Shown: positions 16,989-25,932, counted from the stretch's first letter. The stretch is 64,000 bases of DNA from Dongia_A sp035695765 (GCA_035695765.1 DASRRI010000007.1:23185-87184), one strand, 5' to 3'. The notes: generated by a model not told the origin, from the sequence alone. Made by a program: numbers and translations.

Positions 16989-18122
16989 TCAGTCCATCAG
17001 CGCTTTCGATTTGCCGCTGATCGGCCGCTCATGGCCGGCCAGCATCACCACGAAATCGCCGAATGCGACCTGCCGCGACAGGCGGCGTGAGACGACGCAG
17101 CCTTTCATGCCGGCCTTGATGACGGTGGGCTCGATATCGAGGTCGGGCGCGGTGGGATCGATGATCTCCGCCAGCACGTCGCCGGGCGAGACCCAGTCGC
17201 CAAGCTGCTGGCGATAGAGCAGAAGCCCGCCGCTGGGGCTGTCCAGCATCTCGGACGCGCGGAACTCGTTGAGGCCGTTGGCGCGGTATTTCGGCGCAGC
17301 GCCCTCGAGGCAGCCGACGCGGCGCAGATAGCGCAGGAAACCCTGCGCATAGCGTGTCGCCTGTTTCGGGTCGACGTCGAGCACGCCGCCCATCTCGAAC
17401 GTGAAGGCATGGCAGGCGAGGGGCACGCGATCGCCGAACTCCTTGCCGAGCGCTTGCCACGGCGCGAGGAAGCATTCATCGAAGCAATGGGCGCTGTTGG
17501 TCTCGCCACTCGACTGCAATGAATGGACGCCGACATCGGTGGCGAATCGCTTGGCCTCGTCCCACAATTCGTCGGGCGCCATCATGTAGCTCAGCGCTTC
17601 ATCGTCGCAGTGCAGGTCCACGATCAGGTCCGCATCATAGGCGCGGCGCGCAATCGCAATGCGCTGTGCCATGATCGGGTTCTCCGGCTGCAGCCCGGCG
17701 ATGCGGCGTTTCAGTTCGCGCCGCACCAGCTCCACGTTCTCCTCCGCGTCCTTGCCGAGACGCTTGCGCACGGAATCGGCGAGGCCGCCGACGAGGTCCG
17801 GCCATGCGCGGTTGAAATTGGTGCCGGTGCGCAGTTCGAACCGTCCCATGATGGCGCTGTTGAGCGCCTGGTCGACGCCGAGCGGATTGGCCATCGGCAC
17901 CACGACGATCTCGCCCTTGATCTCGCCGGCCTCTTCCGCCGCCGCCAGCAGCTTGCACAGCTCGCGCAGGACCATCATGCCGGCGGGCTCATCGGCGTGC
18001 AGCCCGGCCTGCAGATAGGCCTTGGGGCGCGCGCCCGGATCGCCGAAGGAAAAGACGCGCAACTGGCGCGCCGTTCCCGGCATGGCGCCCGGCAGGCTGA
18101 TGGTCTCGGCGGCGCTCGGCAT
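16989..18122 (-). CDS. Succinylglutamate desuccinylase/aspartoacylase-family deacylase (copy 2)
   Basis: 377 aa. Predicted zinc ligands His42, Glu45 (LHADE) and His171 (VDLHCDD) fall at exactly the same residue numbers as in the copy at 12852-13994, and the KAYLQA, GEIKGEI, NFNR and LGKDAE blocks are shared. A C-terminal lipoyl-like barrel is also present. Start ATG 18122 with GGGAGGTGCGC upstream; the open frame extends much further upstream but only as a helicase-gene shadow. An ancient paralogue pair, presumably with different acyl substrates. Confidence 0.83.
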   Translation of the reverse strand: MPSAAETISLPGAMPGTARQLRVFSFGDPGARPKAYLQAGLHADEPAGMMVLRELCKLLAAAEEAGEIKGEIVVVPMANPLGVDQALNSAIMGRFELRTGTNFNRAWPDLVGGLADSVRKRLGKDAEENVELVRRELKRRIAGLQPENPIMAQRIAIARRAYDADLIVDLHCDDEALSYMMAPDELWDEAKRFATDVGVHSLQSSGETNSAHCFDECFLAPWQALGKEFGDRVPLACHAFTFEMGGVLDVDPKQATRYAQGFLRYLRRVGCLEGAAPKYRANGLNEFRASEMLDSPSGGLLLYRQQLGDWVSPGDVLAEIIDPTAPDLDIEPTVIKAGMKGCVVSRRLSRQVAFGDFVVMLAGHERPISGKSKALMD

Positions 18123-18218
18123 GCGCACCTCCCTGAAAAAATCTGTTGATCGGGCAGGGTTTTCGGCCGCTCCGACTTGCCCTGTCAAGCGCTGGCCCTC
18201 ACGTGTATAAGGTCCGCA

Positions 18219-20453
18219 ATGAACGACTCGACCATCGAACTCGACCTGAAATTTCCTTATCTCGCCGGGCTCAACGACCGGCAGCGCGACGCTGTCCTGA
18301 CACAGGACGGGCCTGTCCTGGTGCTGGCCGGCGCGGGGACAGGAAAGACCCGCGCCCTGACCACGCGGCTCAGCCACTTGCTTATGACAGGCAAGGCGCG
18401 GCCGTTCGAAATCATGGCTGTGACCTTCACCAACAAAGCTGCGGGGGAGATGAGGGCGCGCGTCTCGCATCTGATCGGCCGGCCGGTAGAGGGCTGGTGG
18501 CTCGGCACTTTCCACGCGCTGGCGGCGCGCATCCTGCGCCAGCATGCCGAGGCGGCTGGCCTCAAGCCCAACTTCACCATCATCGATACCGACGACCAGC
18601 TGCGCCTCGTCAAGCAGATCATCCAGGCCGAAGGGCTCGACAGCCAGAAATGGCCATCGCGCGTGGTGCACGGCATCATCGAACGGTGGAAGGACCGCGG
18701 CCTCACGCCGGACAAGGTAAGCGCGGCCGAGCAGGCGGAGGTCGGCGGCGGGCGCATCCTCGGCATCTACCGTGAGTACCAGCAGCGCCTCGCGACCTTG
18801 AACGCCTGCGACTTTGGCGACCTGTTGCTGCATAACGTGTCGTTGTTCAGCAAGGACGCGGAGATCCTCGCGCGCTATCAGCGACAGTTCCGTTACATCC
18901 TGGTGGACGAATACCAGGACAGCAACGTCGTGCAATATCTCTGGCTCCGGCTGCTGGCGCAGGCTCACCGCAATATCTGCGTGGTAGGCGACGACGATCA
19001 ATCGATCTATGGCTGGCGCGGCGCGGAGGTCGAAAACATCCTGCGCTTCGAGCACGACTTCCCCGGCGCCAAGGTCATCCGGCTCGAGCAGAATTACCGC
19101 TCGACGCCGCATATTCTCGCCGCCGCCTCGGGCCTGATCGCACAGAACGAAGGGCGGCTCGGCAAGACCCTGTGGACCGACGTTGCCGAGGGCGAAAAGG
19201 TGAAGCTGTCCGCCGCCTGGGACGGCGAGGAAGAAGCGCGCAAGATCGGCGAGGAGATCGAAAACCTGCAGCGTAACGGCGTGTCATTGAACGACATCGC
19301 TATTTTGGTGCGCGCCGGTTTCCAGACCCGCGAGTTCGAGGAGCGCTTCATCACCCTCGGCCTGCGCTATCGTGTCATCGGTGGTCCCAGATTTTACGAG
19401 CGCCAGGAAATCCGCGACGCGCTCGCTTACCTGCGCCTGGTCAATCAACCGGATGATGGCTTAGCGTTCGAGCGCATCGTGAACGTGCCGAAGCGCGGCC
19501 TGGGCGATGCGACCTTGAAGCAGGTCAATGACGCCGCGCGTGGCTTGAATGTCTCGCTACCCGAGGCAGCGCGCCGCATCGTCGAGACCGACGAGTTGAA
19601 GCCCGCGCCGCGCCGCACGCTGGGCCAGCTGGTGCGCGATCTCGAGAACTGGCGCAAGCTGGCGGAGACCACGCCGCATGCCGAGCTGGCGCAGATCGTG
19701 CTGGATGAATCCGGCTATACTGCGATGTGGCAGAACGACAAATCGATCGAAGCGCCGGGCCGGCTGGAGAATCTCAAGGAACTGATCCACGCGATGGAGG
19801 AATTCGACAGCCTCGGCGGGTTCCTCGAGCATGTCTCCCTGGTCATGGAGAATGCCGCCGCCAGCGATGGCGAGATGATCACCATCATGACCCTGCACGG
19901 CGCCAAGGGGCTGGAGTTCGACATCGTGTTCTTGCCTGGCTGGGAGGAAGGGTTGTTTCCCTCGCAGCGTTCGCTCGATGAGAACGGCGTCAAAGGGCTG
20001 GAGGAAGAGCGGCGCCTCGCTTATGTCGGCATCACCCGCGCGCGCAAGCGGGCGCTGATCTCCTACGCCGCCAACCGGCGCGTTCACAACATGTGGCAGA
20101 ACGCCTTGCCCTCGCGCTTCATCGCGGAGCTGCCCAAGGCCCATATCGAGCGCGAGGATGATCAATTGTTCCGCCCATCGGAGCGCTATATGGGTCCACC
20201 TTCGGGATGGGGCCGTGCGCCCTTGCGCGAAGGTTTCGGGCGGCGCGGCGGCACGCTCATCGACCTCAGCGCCGAAGCAGTGGTGCAGACCGGCACCGGC
20301 CGCTATCCGAGCGGCGCGCGGATCTTTCACCAGAAATTCGGCTACGGCAAAGTGCTGCACTCGGAAGGCGACAAGCTGGAGATCGCCTTCGACAAAGCAG
20401 GCGTGAAGAAGGTTATGGCGAGCTTCGTCATGCCGGCGGAGAAGGCGGGATGA
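18219..20453 (+). CDS. uvrD: UvrD/PcrA-family ATP-dependent DNA helicase
   Basis: 744 aa superfamily 1A helicase. Motif I GAGTGKT (38-44), motif II VDEYQDSN, motif III GDDDQSIYGWRGA, motif IV QNYRST and motif V MTLHGAKGLEFD are all intact, and the C-terminus has a tudor-like segment (QKFGYGKVLHSEGDKLEIAFD) as in UvrD/PcrA. Acts with UvrABC and MutHLS-type repair and on stalled forks. The start is the ATG just after the divergent deacylase promoter region. Overlaps prmA by 4 bp. Confidence 0.95.
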   Translation: MNDSTIELDLKFPYLAGLNDRQRDAVLTQDGPVLVLAGAGTGKTRALTTRLSHLLMTGKARPFEIMAVTFTNKAAGEMRARVSHLIGRPVEGWWLGTFHALAARILRQHAEAAGLKPNFTIIDTDDQLRLVKQIIQAEGLDSQKWPSRVVHGIIERWKDRGLTPDKVSAAEQAEVGGGRILGIYREYQQRLATLNACDFGDLLLHNVSLFSKDAEILARYQRQFRYILVDEYQDSNVVQYLWLRLLAQAHRNICVVGDDDQSIYGWRGAEVENILRFEHDFPGAKVIRLEQNYRSTPHILAAASGLIAQNEGRLGKTLWTDVAEGEKVKLSAAWDGEEEARKIGEEIENLQRNGVSLNDIAILVRAGFQTREFEERFITLGLRYRVIGGPRFYERQEIRDALAYLRLVNQPDDGLAFERIVNVPKRGLGDATLKQVNDAARGLNVSLPEAARRIVETDELKPAPRRTLGQLVRDLENWRKLAETTPHAELAQIVLDESGYTAMWQNDKSIEAPGRLENLKELIHAMEEFDSLGGFLEHVSLVMENAAASDGEMITIMTLHGAKGLEFDIVFLPGWEEGLFPSQRSLDENGVKGLEEERRLAYVGITRARKRALISYAANRRVHNMWQNALPSRFIAELPKAHIEREDDQLFRPSERYMGPPSGWGRAPLREGFGRRGGTLIDLSAEAVVQTGTGRYPSGARIFHQKFGYGKVLHSEGDKLEIAFDKAGVKKVMASFVMPAEKAG

Positions 20454-21355
20454 AGCCCATTCTCTGGTCGATTCGTTTGCAGCTCGATGCCAGGCCAGCG
20501 GAAGATGCGCGCCTTGCACTCGAAGGTGCGCTGGAGCCATTCGGTGAAGCGATTTCCAGCTTCGAGACCGACAACGGCAAAGGCTGGCTGATCGAAGTCT
20601 TTGGCGAAACGAAGCCGGGCGCGAGAGAGGTTGCGGCGGTGCTCAAGCCGCTTGGCCGCTACCGCGCCGAGATCGTGCGCGTGCCGGACAAGGACTGGCT
20701 GGCCGAGAGTCGGCGCGGCCTGCCGGAGTTCAAGGCCGGCCCGTTCTTCTTCTACGGTTCGCACTTCAAGGGCAAAGTTCCGAAGAACATGATCGGGCTG
20801 GAGATCGACGCCGGCATGGCGTTCGGCACCGGGCGGCACGAAACGACGCGCGGCTGCCTGCTGGCAGTGGCGCGGCTTGCCAAGAAACGTAAGATCAGGA
20901 AGCCGCTCGATATCGGCACCGGCACCGGCATTCTCGCCTTCGGCGTCGCGCGGCTGTGCAATGTCAACGTGCTGGCTGGCGACAACGACGCCGATGCCGT
21001 GCGGGTCGCGCGCGAGAATGCCAAGGTCAACAAGCTGTCTCGCCAGGTGCGCATCCTGCGATCGGACGGCTACCGCGCGAAGGCGATCCGCGACGGCGCA
21101 CCTTATGACCTGGTGACCGCCAACATCCTCGCCAATCCGCTGATCGCGCTGGCGCCCGACCTCGCGCGCGTTCTGGCGAAGGACGGTCGTGCTGTGCTGT
21201 CGGGCTTGCTGCGCGAGCAAGAGAAGGACGTGCTCAAGGCACATGAAGCCGCCGGTCTTGCCCTCGATTTCAAGATTCGGCTCGGCGATTGGTCAGTGCT
21301 AGTCCTGCGCAAGGGCCGCGGCGAAACTTCGAAGACGCGAGCAACGAAACGATAG
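20450..21355 (+). CDS. prmA: Ribosomal protein L11 methyltransferase
   Basis: 301 aa. S-adenosylmethionine-dependent Rossmann methyltransferase with motif I LDIGTGTGILAFG and the substrate motif TANILANPL, preceded by the AFGTGRHETTRGCL block characteristic of PrmA. Methylates ribosomal protein L11. The ATGA overlap with the helicase stop sets the start; the longer frame from 20207 is out of register with any family. C-terminal tail basic. Confidence 0.95.
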   Translation: MKPILWSIRLQLDARPAEDARLALEGALEPFGEAISSFETDNGKGWLIEVFGETKPGAREVAAVLKPLGRYRAEIVRVPDKDWLAESRRGLPEFKAGPFFFYGSHFKGKVPKNMIGLEIDAGMAFGTGRHETTRGCLLAVARLAKKRKIRKPLDIGTGTGILAFGVARLCNVNVLAGDNDADAVRVARENAKVNKLSRQVRILRSDGYRAKAIRDGAPYDLVTANILANPLIALAPDLARVLAKDGRAVLSGLLREQEKDVLKAHEAAGLALDFKIRLGDWSVLVLRKGRGETSKTRATKR

Positions 21356-21419
21356 ACAATTGTATTGGGCGATGTACTATTAGTTGCTCAGATTGTCGTC
21401 GCTCTCTTGGGGGGTCTTC

Positions 21420-22058
21420 ATGGTCAAGGCGATACTGACGGCGATCATTGCCGCCGCATCGTTGTGTGCGTGCACGTACGATGTCAAGACAACTGCTTCT
21501 CCGGCTCTGAATGTCTATTCGTCCTACACCGACAAGCTTCCGGGGAGCTATGCGTTGCTGGTTCAATCGGACATCCTGGCCAAGAAGGTCGATCCGAGCT
21601 CGCACGCGTGCAGCGCGAACAATTATCCAATCGATGCGCGCGCCACCTTCAAGCAGTCGGCGACCGACACGATGGCGCAACTGGTGGAGAAACTTGAGCC
21701 GGTCGAGCAAGCGCTCACGCGCGAGCAACTGCAGGCAGGCAACTACCGTGGCCAGATCATCATCAAGGCGGAAGACTACGATCCAAGGCTCACCTTTGTG
21801 CCAGGCTTTTGGACTGCGACGGCATCATCGACGGTGGATATTTCCGCGTCCCTGCTGGTGGACGGCCCGTCCGGCCGGTTGCTTGGAACGAAGGCATCCG
21901 AATCCCGCACCGAGGAATCCGAGGTTTCCGGATGCGGAGGCGGCAAGGATGCACTGGGCAGGGCAAACGGCAAGGCAACGGAGGCGCTGCTGGATCGGCT
22001 TGCGGAGAGGTTCTCCAGCGAGCCCAGGCTACGGGCTACTTCCGCCGCGTTGCCGTAG
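21420..22058 (+). CDS. Predicted lipoprotein, unknown function
   Basis: 212 aa. A short N-terminal hydrophobic stretch ends in LCAC, a plausible lipobox with Cys18. The mature part is soluble and mixed alpha/beta with no motif I recognise; it includes a conserved-looking beta-rich segment around VPGFWTATASSTVDISASLLV. A GGGGGG site 5 nt upstream supports ATG 21420 over 21384. Probably anchored in the outer or inner membrane facing the periplasm. Confidence 0.75.
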   Translation: MVKAILTAIIAAASLCACTYDVKTTASPALNVYSSYTDKLPGSYALLVQSDILAKKVDPSSHACSANNYPIDARATFKQSATDTMAQLVEKLEPVEQALTREQLQAGNYRGQIIIKAEDYDPRLTFVPGFWTATASSTVDISASLLVDGPSGRLLGTKASESRTEESEVSGCGGGKDALGRANGKATEALLDRLAERFSSEPRLRATSAALP

Positions 22059-22091
22059 AGCCGCTTTGGTGGGTCGCAAAGCTGCGGCGCT

Positions 22092-23165
22092 CTACACAGC
22101 CAGCCTTGCCAGAGCTTCAACGGCGAAGCGTTGGGTAAGCTCGCGGGCCGGCATTTCGCGTGCCAGGCGCGCGGCCTGGCCAGACCAGAGATTTGTGAAG
22201 TCACCTGATCCGGCCTGCTCGGCTTGGGCTTTGAGCGGGGCGAGTGCGCCTGCGGCGAGCGGGAAGCTGGGTGCTGCTGGTGAGATGGCGCCCAGATCAC
22301 GCATCAATCGGTTGACGATGCCGCGCGCCGGCCGACCAGTGAAGAGATTTGTGATCATGGTGCTGTCATCGGCTGTGGTGCGTAGCGCTTGGCGATGCGG
22401 TTCCGACAGCTTGGCTTCGGGCGTCAGCATGTAGGCGGTGCCGATCTGCACCGCTGACGCACCGAGCGCGAAAGCAGCGACGATGCCGCGCGCGTCCGCG
22501 ATGCCACCGGCGGCTATCACCGGCACCTTCACCGCATCGACGATCTGCGGCACGAGAGCAAAGGTGCCGACCTGCCGGGTCATGTCGTCGGAGAGAAAAT
22601 TGCCGCGGTGGCCGCCGGCCTCCAGCCCCATCGCAATGATCGCGTCGCAGCCGCGCTCCTCCAGCCATCGCGCTTCCGCGACCGTGGTCGCTGACGAAAT
22701 GACTTTTGCGCCGGTCGCCTTTGTGCGCTCGAGCAGCGATTGCTTCGGCAATCCGAAATGGAAGCTGACGATTTCGGGTTTCGCCTCCTCGACCAGCGCG
22801 GAGAAGCCGTTATCGAACGGCACGCGATTGGTTTCCGGGGGCGGCGCGTCGGGATCGAGCCCAAGCTCACGGTGATAAGGTGCCAGCAGCGAGCGCCAGG
22901 CAGCAATGCGCGCGGGGTCTGGCACCGGTGGCTGGTGGCAGAAGAAGTTGACATTGATGGGACGCTTCGTGCCTTGCCGGATCGCCGCCAGGTCCTTGCG
23001 CGCCTGATCGAGCGTGAGCTGCGCGCAGGCGAGCGAGCCGAGGCCCCCCGCTTCGTTGACTGCGATCGCCATGTCCGGTGTGCTGACTCCGGCCATCGGC
23101 GCTTGGATGATAGGGAGGTCGATGGCGAACAGGTCCAGAATGCGACGATCATGCCAGCCGTTCAT
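22092..23165 (-). CDS. Nitronate monooxygenase family flavoprotein
   Basis: 357 aa FMN-dependent TIM barrel. The N-terminus IIQAPMAGVSTPDMAIAVNEAGGLGSL, the VSFHFGLP histidine motif and GLEAGGHRG are typical of nitronate monooxygenases (formerly 2-nitropropane dioxygenases), which oxidise alkyl nitronates such as propionate-3-nitronate. Start ATG 23165 with GAGGTCGGTG upstream. Third gene of an SDR-tautomerase-NMO operon. Confidence 0.88.
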   Translation of the reverse strand: MNGWHDRRILDLFAIDLPIIQAPMAGVSTPDMAIAVNEAGGLGSLACAQLTLDQARKDLAAIRQGTKRPINVNFFCHQPPVPDPARIAAWRSLLAPYHRELGLDPDAPPPETNRVPFDNGFSALVEEAKPEIVSFHFGLPKQSLLERTKATGAKVISSATTVAEARWLEERGCDAIIAMGLEAGGHRGNFLSDDMTRQVGTFALVPQIVDAVKVPVIAAGGIADARGIVAAFALGASAVQIGTAYMLTPEAKLSEPHRQALRTTADDSTMITNLFTGRPARGIVNRLMRDLGAISPAAPSFPLAAGALAPLKAQAEQAGSGDFTNLWSGQAARLAREMPARELTQRFAVEALARLAV

Positions 23166-23187
23166 CACCGACCTCCTCAGGTAGCGG

Positions 23188-23421
23188 CTAACCCGTCGCC
23201 GCATTCCGCCTGCGCCATTCATCGACCGGCAGTCCGCCGACACCCCAATCTTCCTTCTCCACCTCGTTGATGACAACAAATGTCCAGTCGAGCGGCTTGT
23301 TCAGCACCTTGAGCAGCAGCTCGCTGACACCTTTGATGAGGGCTGCCTTCTGTTCCGGCGTCACGCCCGCGTGGTCGGGCGAGGTTCCTTCGCGCGTAAC
23401 CTTGATATTGACATACGGCAT
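23188..23421 (-). CDS. 4-oxalocrotonate tautomerase-family protein
   Basis: 77 aa. Begins MPYVNIKVTRE, leaving the catalytic proline at the mature N-terminus. The size and beta-alpha-beta pattern fit the tautomerase superfamily, slightly longer than the ~62-residue classic 4-OT. Substrate unknown. Lies 22 bp from the NMO start and 24 bp from the SDR gene. Confidence 0.88.
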   Translation of the reverse strand: MPYVNIKVTREGTSPDHAGVTPEQKAALIKGVSELLLKVLNKPLDWTFVVINEVEKEDWGVGGLPVDEWRRRNAATG

Positions 23422-23445
23422 GTTTGCTTCCCTTCCAGCTTGGCT

Positions 23446-24159
23446 TCACCAGCGTCCGGCATGCTGGCCGCCATCGACCCGCAGCACTTCGCCGGTCACG
23501 AAGCCGGCGCTCTCCAGATAGAGCACGGCGTCGATGATCTCTTTTACCTCGCCCAGGCGCTGCATGGGATGCAGCTTGGCAAGTGCGGCATGGGTGTTCT
23601 CGGGATGCATGGGCGTCTTGATGATGCCGGGCGATACCGCGTTCACGCGGATGCCCTTGTCGGCATATTCGATTGCCAGGGACCGCGTGACCGCATCGAG
23701 CCCGCCCTTGGTCAGCGATGCCATCGCCGCCGGTACTCCGGCGATCGGCTGGTCTACGAGCGTCGTGGTGATATTGACGATATGGCCGGCACGCTGTGAC
23801 AGCATGCGGGCCGCGGCCTGCTGCGAAACGTGGAAGAAGCCGGCAACGTTGATCGACATGACGTTGGCGAAATCCTCCGCCGTATATTCGATGAAGGGCT
23901 TCGAGACGAAGATGCCGGCGTTGTTGACGAGCGTATCTACGCGACCGAAGCGTTCGATGGCCGTGTCGACCACGCGCTTCGCGACCGCCGGATCGGCGAT
24001 ATCGCCGGCCACCGTCACAAGATCGGCCTTGTCGCTCGGCTTGATGGACCGAGAGTTGGCGACTACGCGGTAGCCTTTCCCGCGGAATCCTTCGACCAGA
24101 GCCGCGCCGATTCCTTGCGAGGCGCCGGTGATGATGGCGACTTTGCGTTCCGTGCTCAT
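23446..24159 (-). CDS. SDR-family protein lacking the catalytic tyrosine
   Basis: 237 aa Rossmann protein. Cofactor motif TGASQGIG (11-18) and the NNAG structural motif (79-82) are intact. The usual YxxxK active site reads AxxxK (Ala147, Lys151, in AAMASLTKGG), and the catalytic serine region reads NITTTLV. Either the chemistry differs or this is a non-classical subgroup. First gene of an operon with a tautomerase and NMO, divergent from a LysR regulator. Confidence 0.88.
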   Translation of the reverse strand: MSTERKVAIITGASQGIGAALVEGFRGKGYRVVANSRSIKPSDKADLVTVAGDIADPAVAKRVVDTAIERFGRVDTLVNNAGIFVSKPFIEYTAEDFANVMSINVAGFFHVSQQAAARMLSQRAGHIVNITTTLVDQPIAGVPAAMASLTKGGLDAVTRSLAIEYADKGIRVNAVSPGIIKTPMHPENTHAALAKLHPMQRLGEVKEIIDAVLYLESAGFVTGEVLRVDGGQHAGRW

Positions 24160-24224
24160 GTCCTGCCTGCCTTTCTGAAGGAGTGACTGGCAAGAAAGGT
24201 AGTCTCTTGCGAAACTCGGCAGAA

Positions 24225-24244
24225 TGCCTACGGTACGGAAGGCA
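24225..24244. promoter_or_regulatory. Putative LysR operator
   Basis: The 102-bp gap between the SDR and lysR genes holds an inverted repeat TGCCT (24225-24229) / AGGCA (24240-24244) around a 10-bp centre, of a size that suits a LysR-type recognition site. It lies 18 bp before the lysR start, a typical location for autoregulation. Position-based inference. Confidence 0.4.
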
Positions 24245-24261
24245 CTATTGCGTTACAAGGA

Positions 24262-25182
24262 ATGATCATGGATCGGATCGACGCCATGCGGGTCTTCGTA
24301 ACGGCACTCGACGAGGGCAGCCTCGCGGGAGCCGGACGGCGCCTGGGCCGCTCCCCGGCGGCAGTCACGCGCGCCATCGCCTTCCTGGAGAATTATGTCG
24401 GCACGCCGCTCCTGCACCGCACGACCCGCACCATCAAATTGAGCGAGGCTGGCGAGCGCTATGCGGCCGCGTGCCGGCGTGTGCTGACTGACCTGGAAGA
24501 AGCCGACATGCTGGCAGCTAGTGAAAGTGCCGCGCCGCGCGGCCTGCTCAATGTCAGCGGGCCGATCGTCAGCGGCGCGCGCATCCTGCGGCCGATCCTC
24601 GATGCCTATCTCGATGCTTATCCGGCGGTAAAGGCGCGGCTGCTGATGCTCGACCGCAAGCTGAACCTGGTGGAGGAGGGGATCGACGTCGCCCTGCGCA
24701 TCGGCCATTTGCCGGATTCGAGCCTGATCGCGATCCGCGTCGGCGAGGTGCGGCAGGTGATCTGCGCTGCGCCATCCTATCTCGCCACCCGGCCGCCGAT
24801 CATGGAGCCGGGCGACCTCGCCACGCATCAAATCGTGGCGATGACGGTGTTCGGCGAGGATTCATGGAGCTTCGCGCCGATCGATGGGGATCCCGACATG
24901 CGGCGCGTGCCCATCACACCGCGCTTGGTCGTGAACACGGTCGAAGCGGCGGTCGGCTCGGTAATCGAAGGCCATGGCCTGACGCGGGCGTTTTCCTATC
25001 AGGTGGCGGATGAAGTGCGTGAGGGCAGGCTGGTGCTGGTGCTGCCGGAGGCCGAATCACCGGCACTGCCGGTCCATGTCGTCACGCCCGAGGGCCGCCT
25101 GTCGGTGCCGAAGGTGCGGACCTTCGTGGACTTCGCGGTGCCGCGCTTGAAAGCGAAGTTCGCCTACGCCGTCGCCCTATAG
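24262..25182 (+). CDS. LysR-family transcriptional regulator
   Basis: 306 aa. N-terminal helix-turn-helix (MDRIDAMRVFVTALDEGSLAGAGRRLGRSPAAVTRAI, about 3-60) and LysR substrate-binding domain. The sequence falls in the broad AaeR/DsdC-like group common in proteobacteria. Start 24262 or Met3 (24268). Divergent from the SDR-tautomerase-NMO operon, which it most likely controls; the inducer is unknown. Confidence 0.9.
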   Translation: MIMDRIDAMRVFVTALDEGSLAGAGRRLGRSPAAVTRAIAFLENYVGTPLLHRTTRTIKLSEAGERYAAACRRVLTDLEEADMLAASESAAPRGLLNVSGPIVSGARILRPILDAYLDAYPAVKARLLMLDRKLNLVEEGIDVALRIGHLPDSSLIAIRVGEVRQVICAAPSYLATRPPIMEPGDLATHQIVAMTVFGEDSWSFAPIDGDPDMRRVPITPRLVVNTVEAAVGSVIEGHGLTRAFSYQVADEVREGRLVLVLPEAESPALPVHVVTPEGRLSVPKVRTFVDFAVPRLKAKFAYAVAL

Positions 25183-25234
25183 ACAAAAGAAAACCGGCGG
25201 CCGGCCCGGGTGAACCCTGAGCGAACCGCCGGTT
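25183..25234 (-). terminator. Terminator for the three-motif DUF1127 gene
   Basis: AACCGGCGG (25192-25200) pairs perfectly with CCGCCGGTT (25226-25234), with a 25-nt loop that can itself fold. Read on the minus strand, the stem is followed by TTCTTTTG, a usable U-rich tail. It sits in the gap between the convergent lysR and DUF1127 genes. Confidence 0.8.
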
Positions 25235-25281
25235 ACTGTGAGGCGTCCCGCAATCGCAAACGGGACGTCGAGCAGATTCTG

Positions 25282-25932
25282 TTACGCCGCGCGCGTCGGC
25301 TGGTTGCGGTTGGCGGCCGCCTTGTTGGCGACTTCGCTGGCAACCCATTCGATGTCGCCGCGCACCACGCCGATGTCGAGCAGCATGCGGTCCTCCAGCT
25401 TATAGAGCTGGTTGGCCGTCTGACGGGCGCGGTTCCAGGCGGCGATCGGCGCAACCAGGTCCAGCGACATGGCCGGATAGGACACCGACTTGTGAATGCC
25501 CTTCACGACGTCCGTGATGTCGGCCCGGCTGACGCCGATGTCGGCGAGCATCCGGTTGTCCAGCGCATTGAGGGCGCTGAAGGCGACGCGGCGCTTATTC
25601 CACAGCGCGACCGGCGCGACCAGCAGGTCATGGAGCATCTCGCCGAACGCGGCGACGAAGCCCGGCTGCGCCGGCACCGTCACGCTTTGTGCGGCCACCG
25701 CCGTGATGTCGCCGCGGGTCAGGCCGATATCGGCCAGTTCGCGGTCGTTCAGCGCGGCCAGTTCGCGCGCAATGGCGGCGCGCTCCAAGGAATGGCGCAC
25801 AGAGTTGATCACACGCTTCGCAAACACCGCGAGGGCGCCGAAGCCAGTCTTATGGGCGGTCGCTTCCGGCATATTCGCGCGGCCCAGCACCACCTTCTCA
25901 TTTCCAGTCGTCCGATACATGATCTCAGTCAT
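25282..25932 (-). CDS. Protein with three tandem DUF1127-like motifs
   Basis: 216 aa. Three copies of the DUF1127 core occur in tandem: LNDRELADIGLTRGDI, LDNRMLADIGVSRADI and LEDRMLLDIGVVRGDI, with the DIG aspartates at about residues 68, 131 and 186 and partly repeated flanks (APVALWNKRR, APIAAWNRAR). DUF1127 is usually a single short domain. Start taken as ATG 25932; the longer frame from 26043 is unlike the family. Monocistronic with an AT-rich leader. Function unknown. Confidence 0.8.
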   Translation of the reverse strand: MTEIMYRTTGNEKVVLGRANMPEATAHKTGFGALAVFAKRVINSVRHSLERAAIARELAALNDRELADIGLTRGDITAVAAQSVTVPAQPGFVAAFGEMLHDLLVAPVALWNKRRVAFSALNALDNRMLADIGVSRADITDVVKGIHKSVSYPAMSLDLVAPIAAWNRARQTANQLYKLEDRMLLDIGVVRGDIEWVASEVANKAAANRNQPTRAA

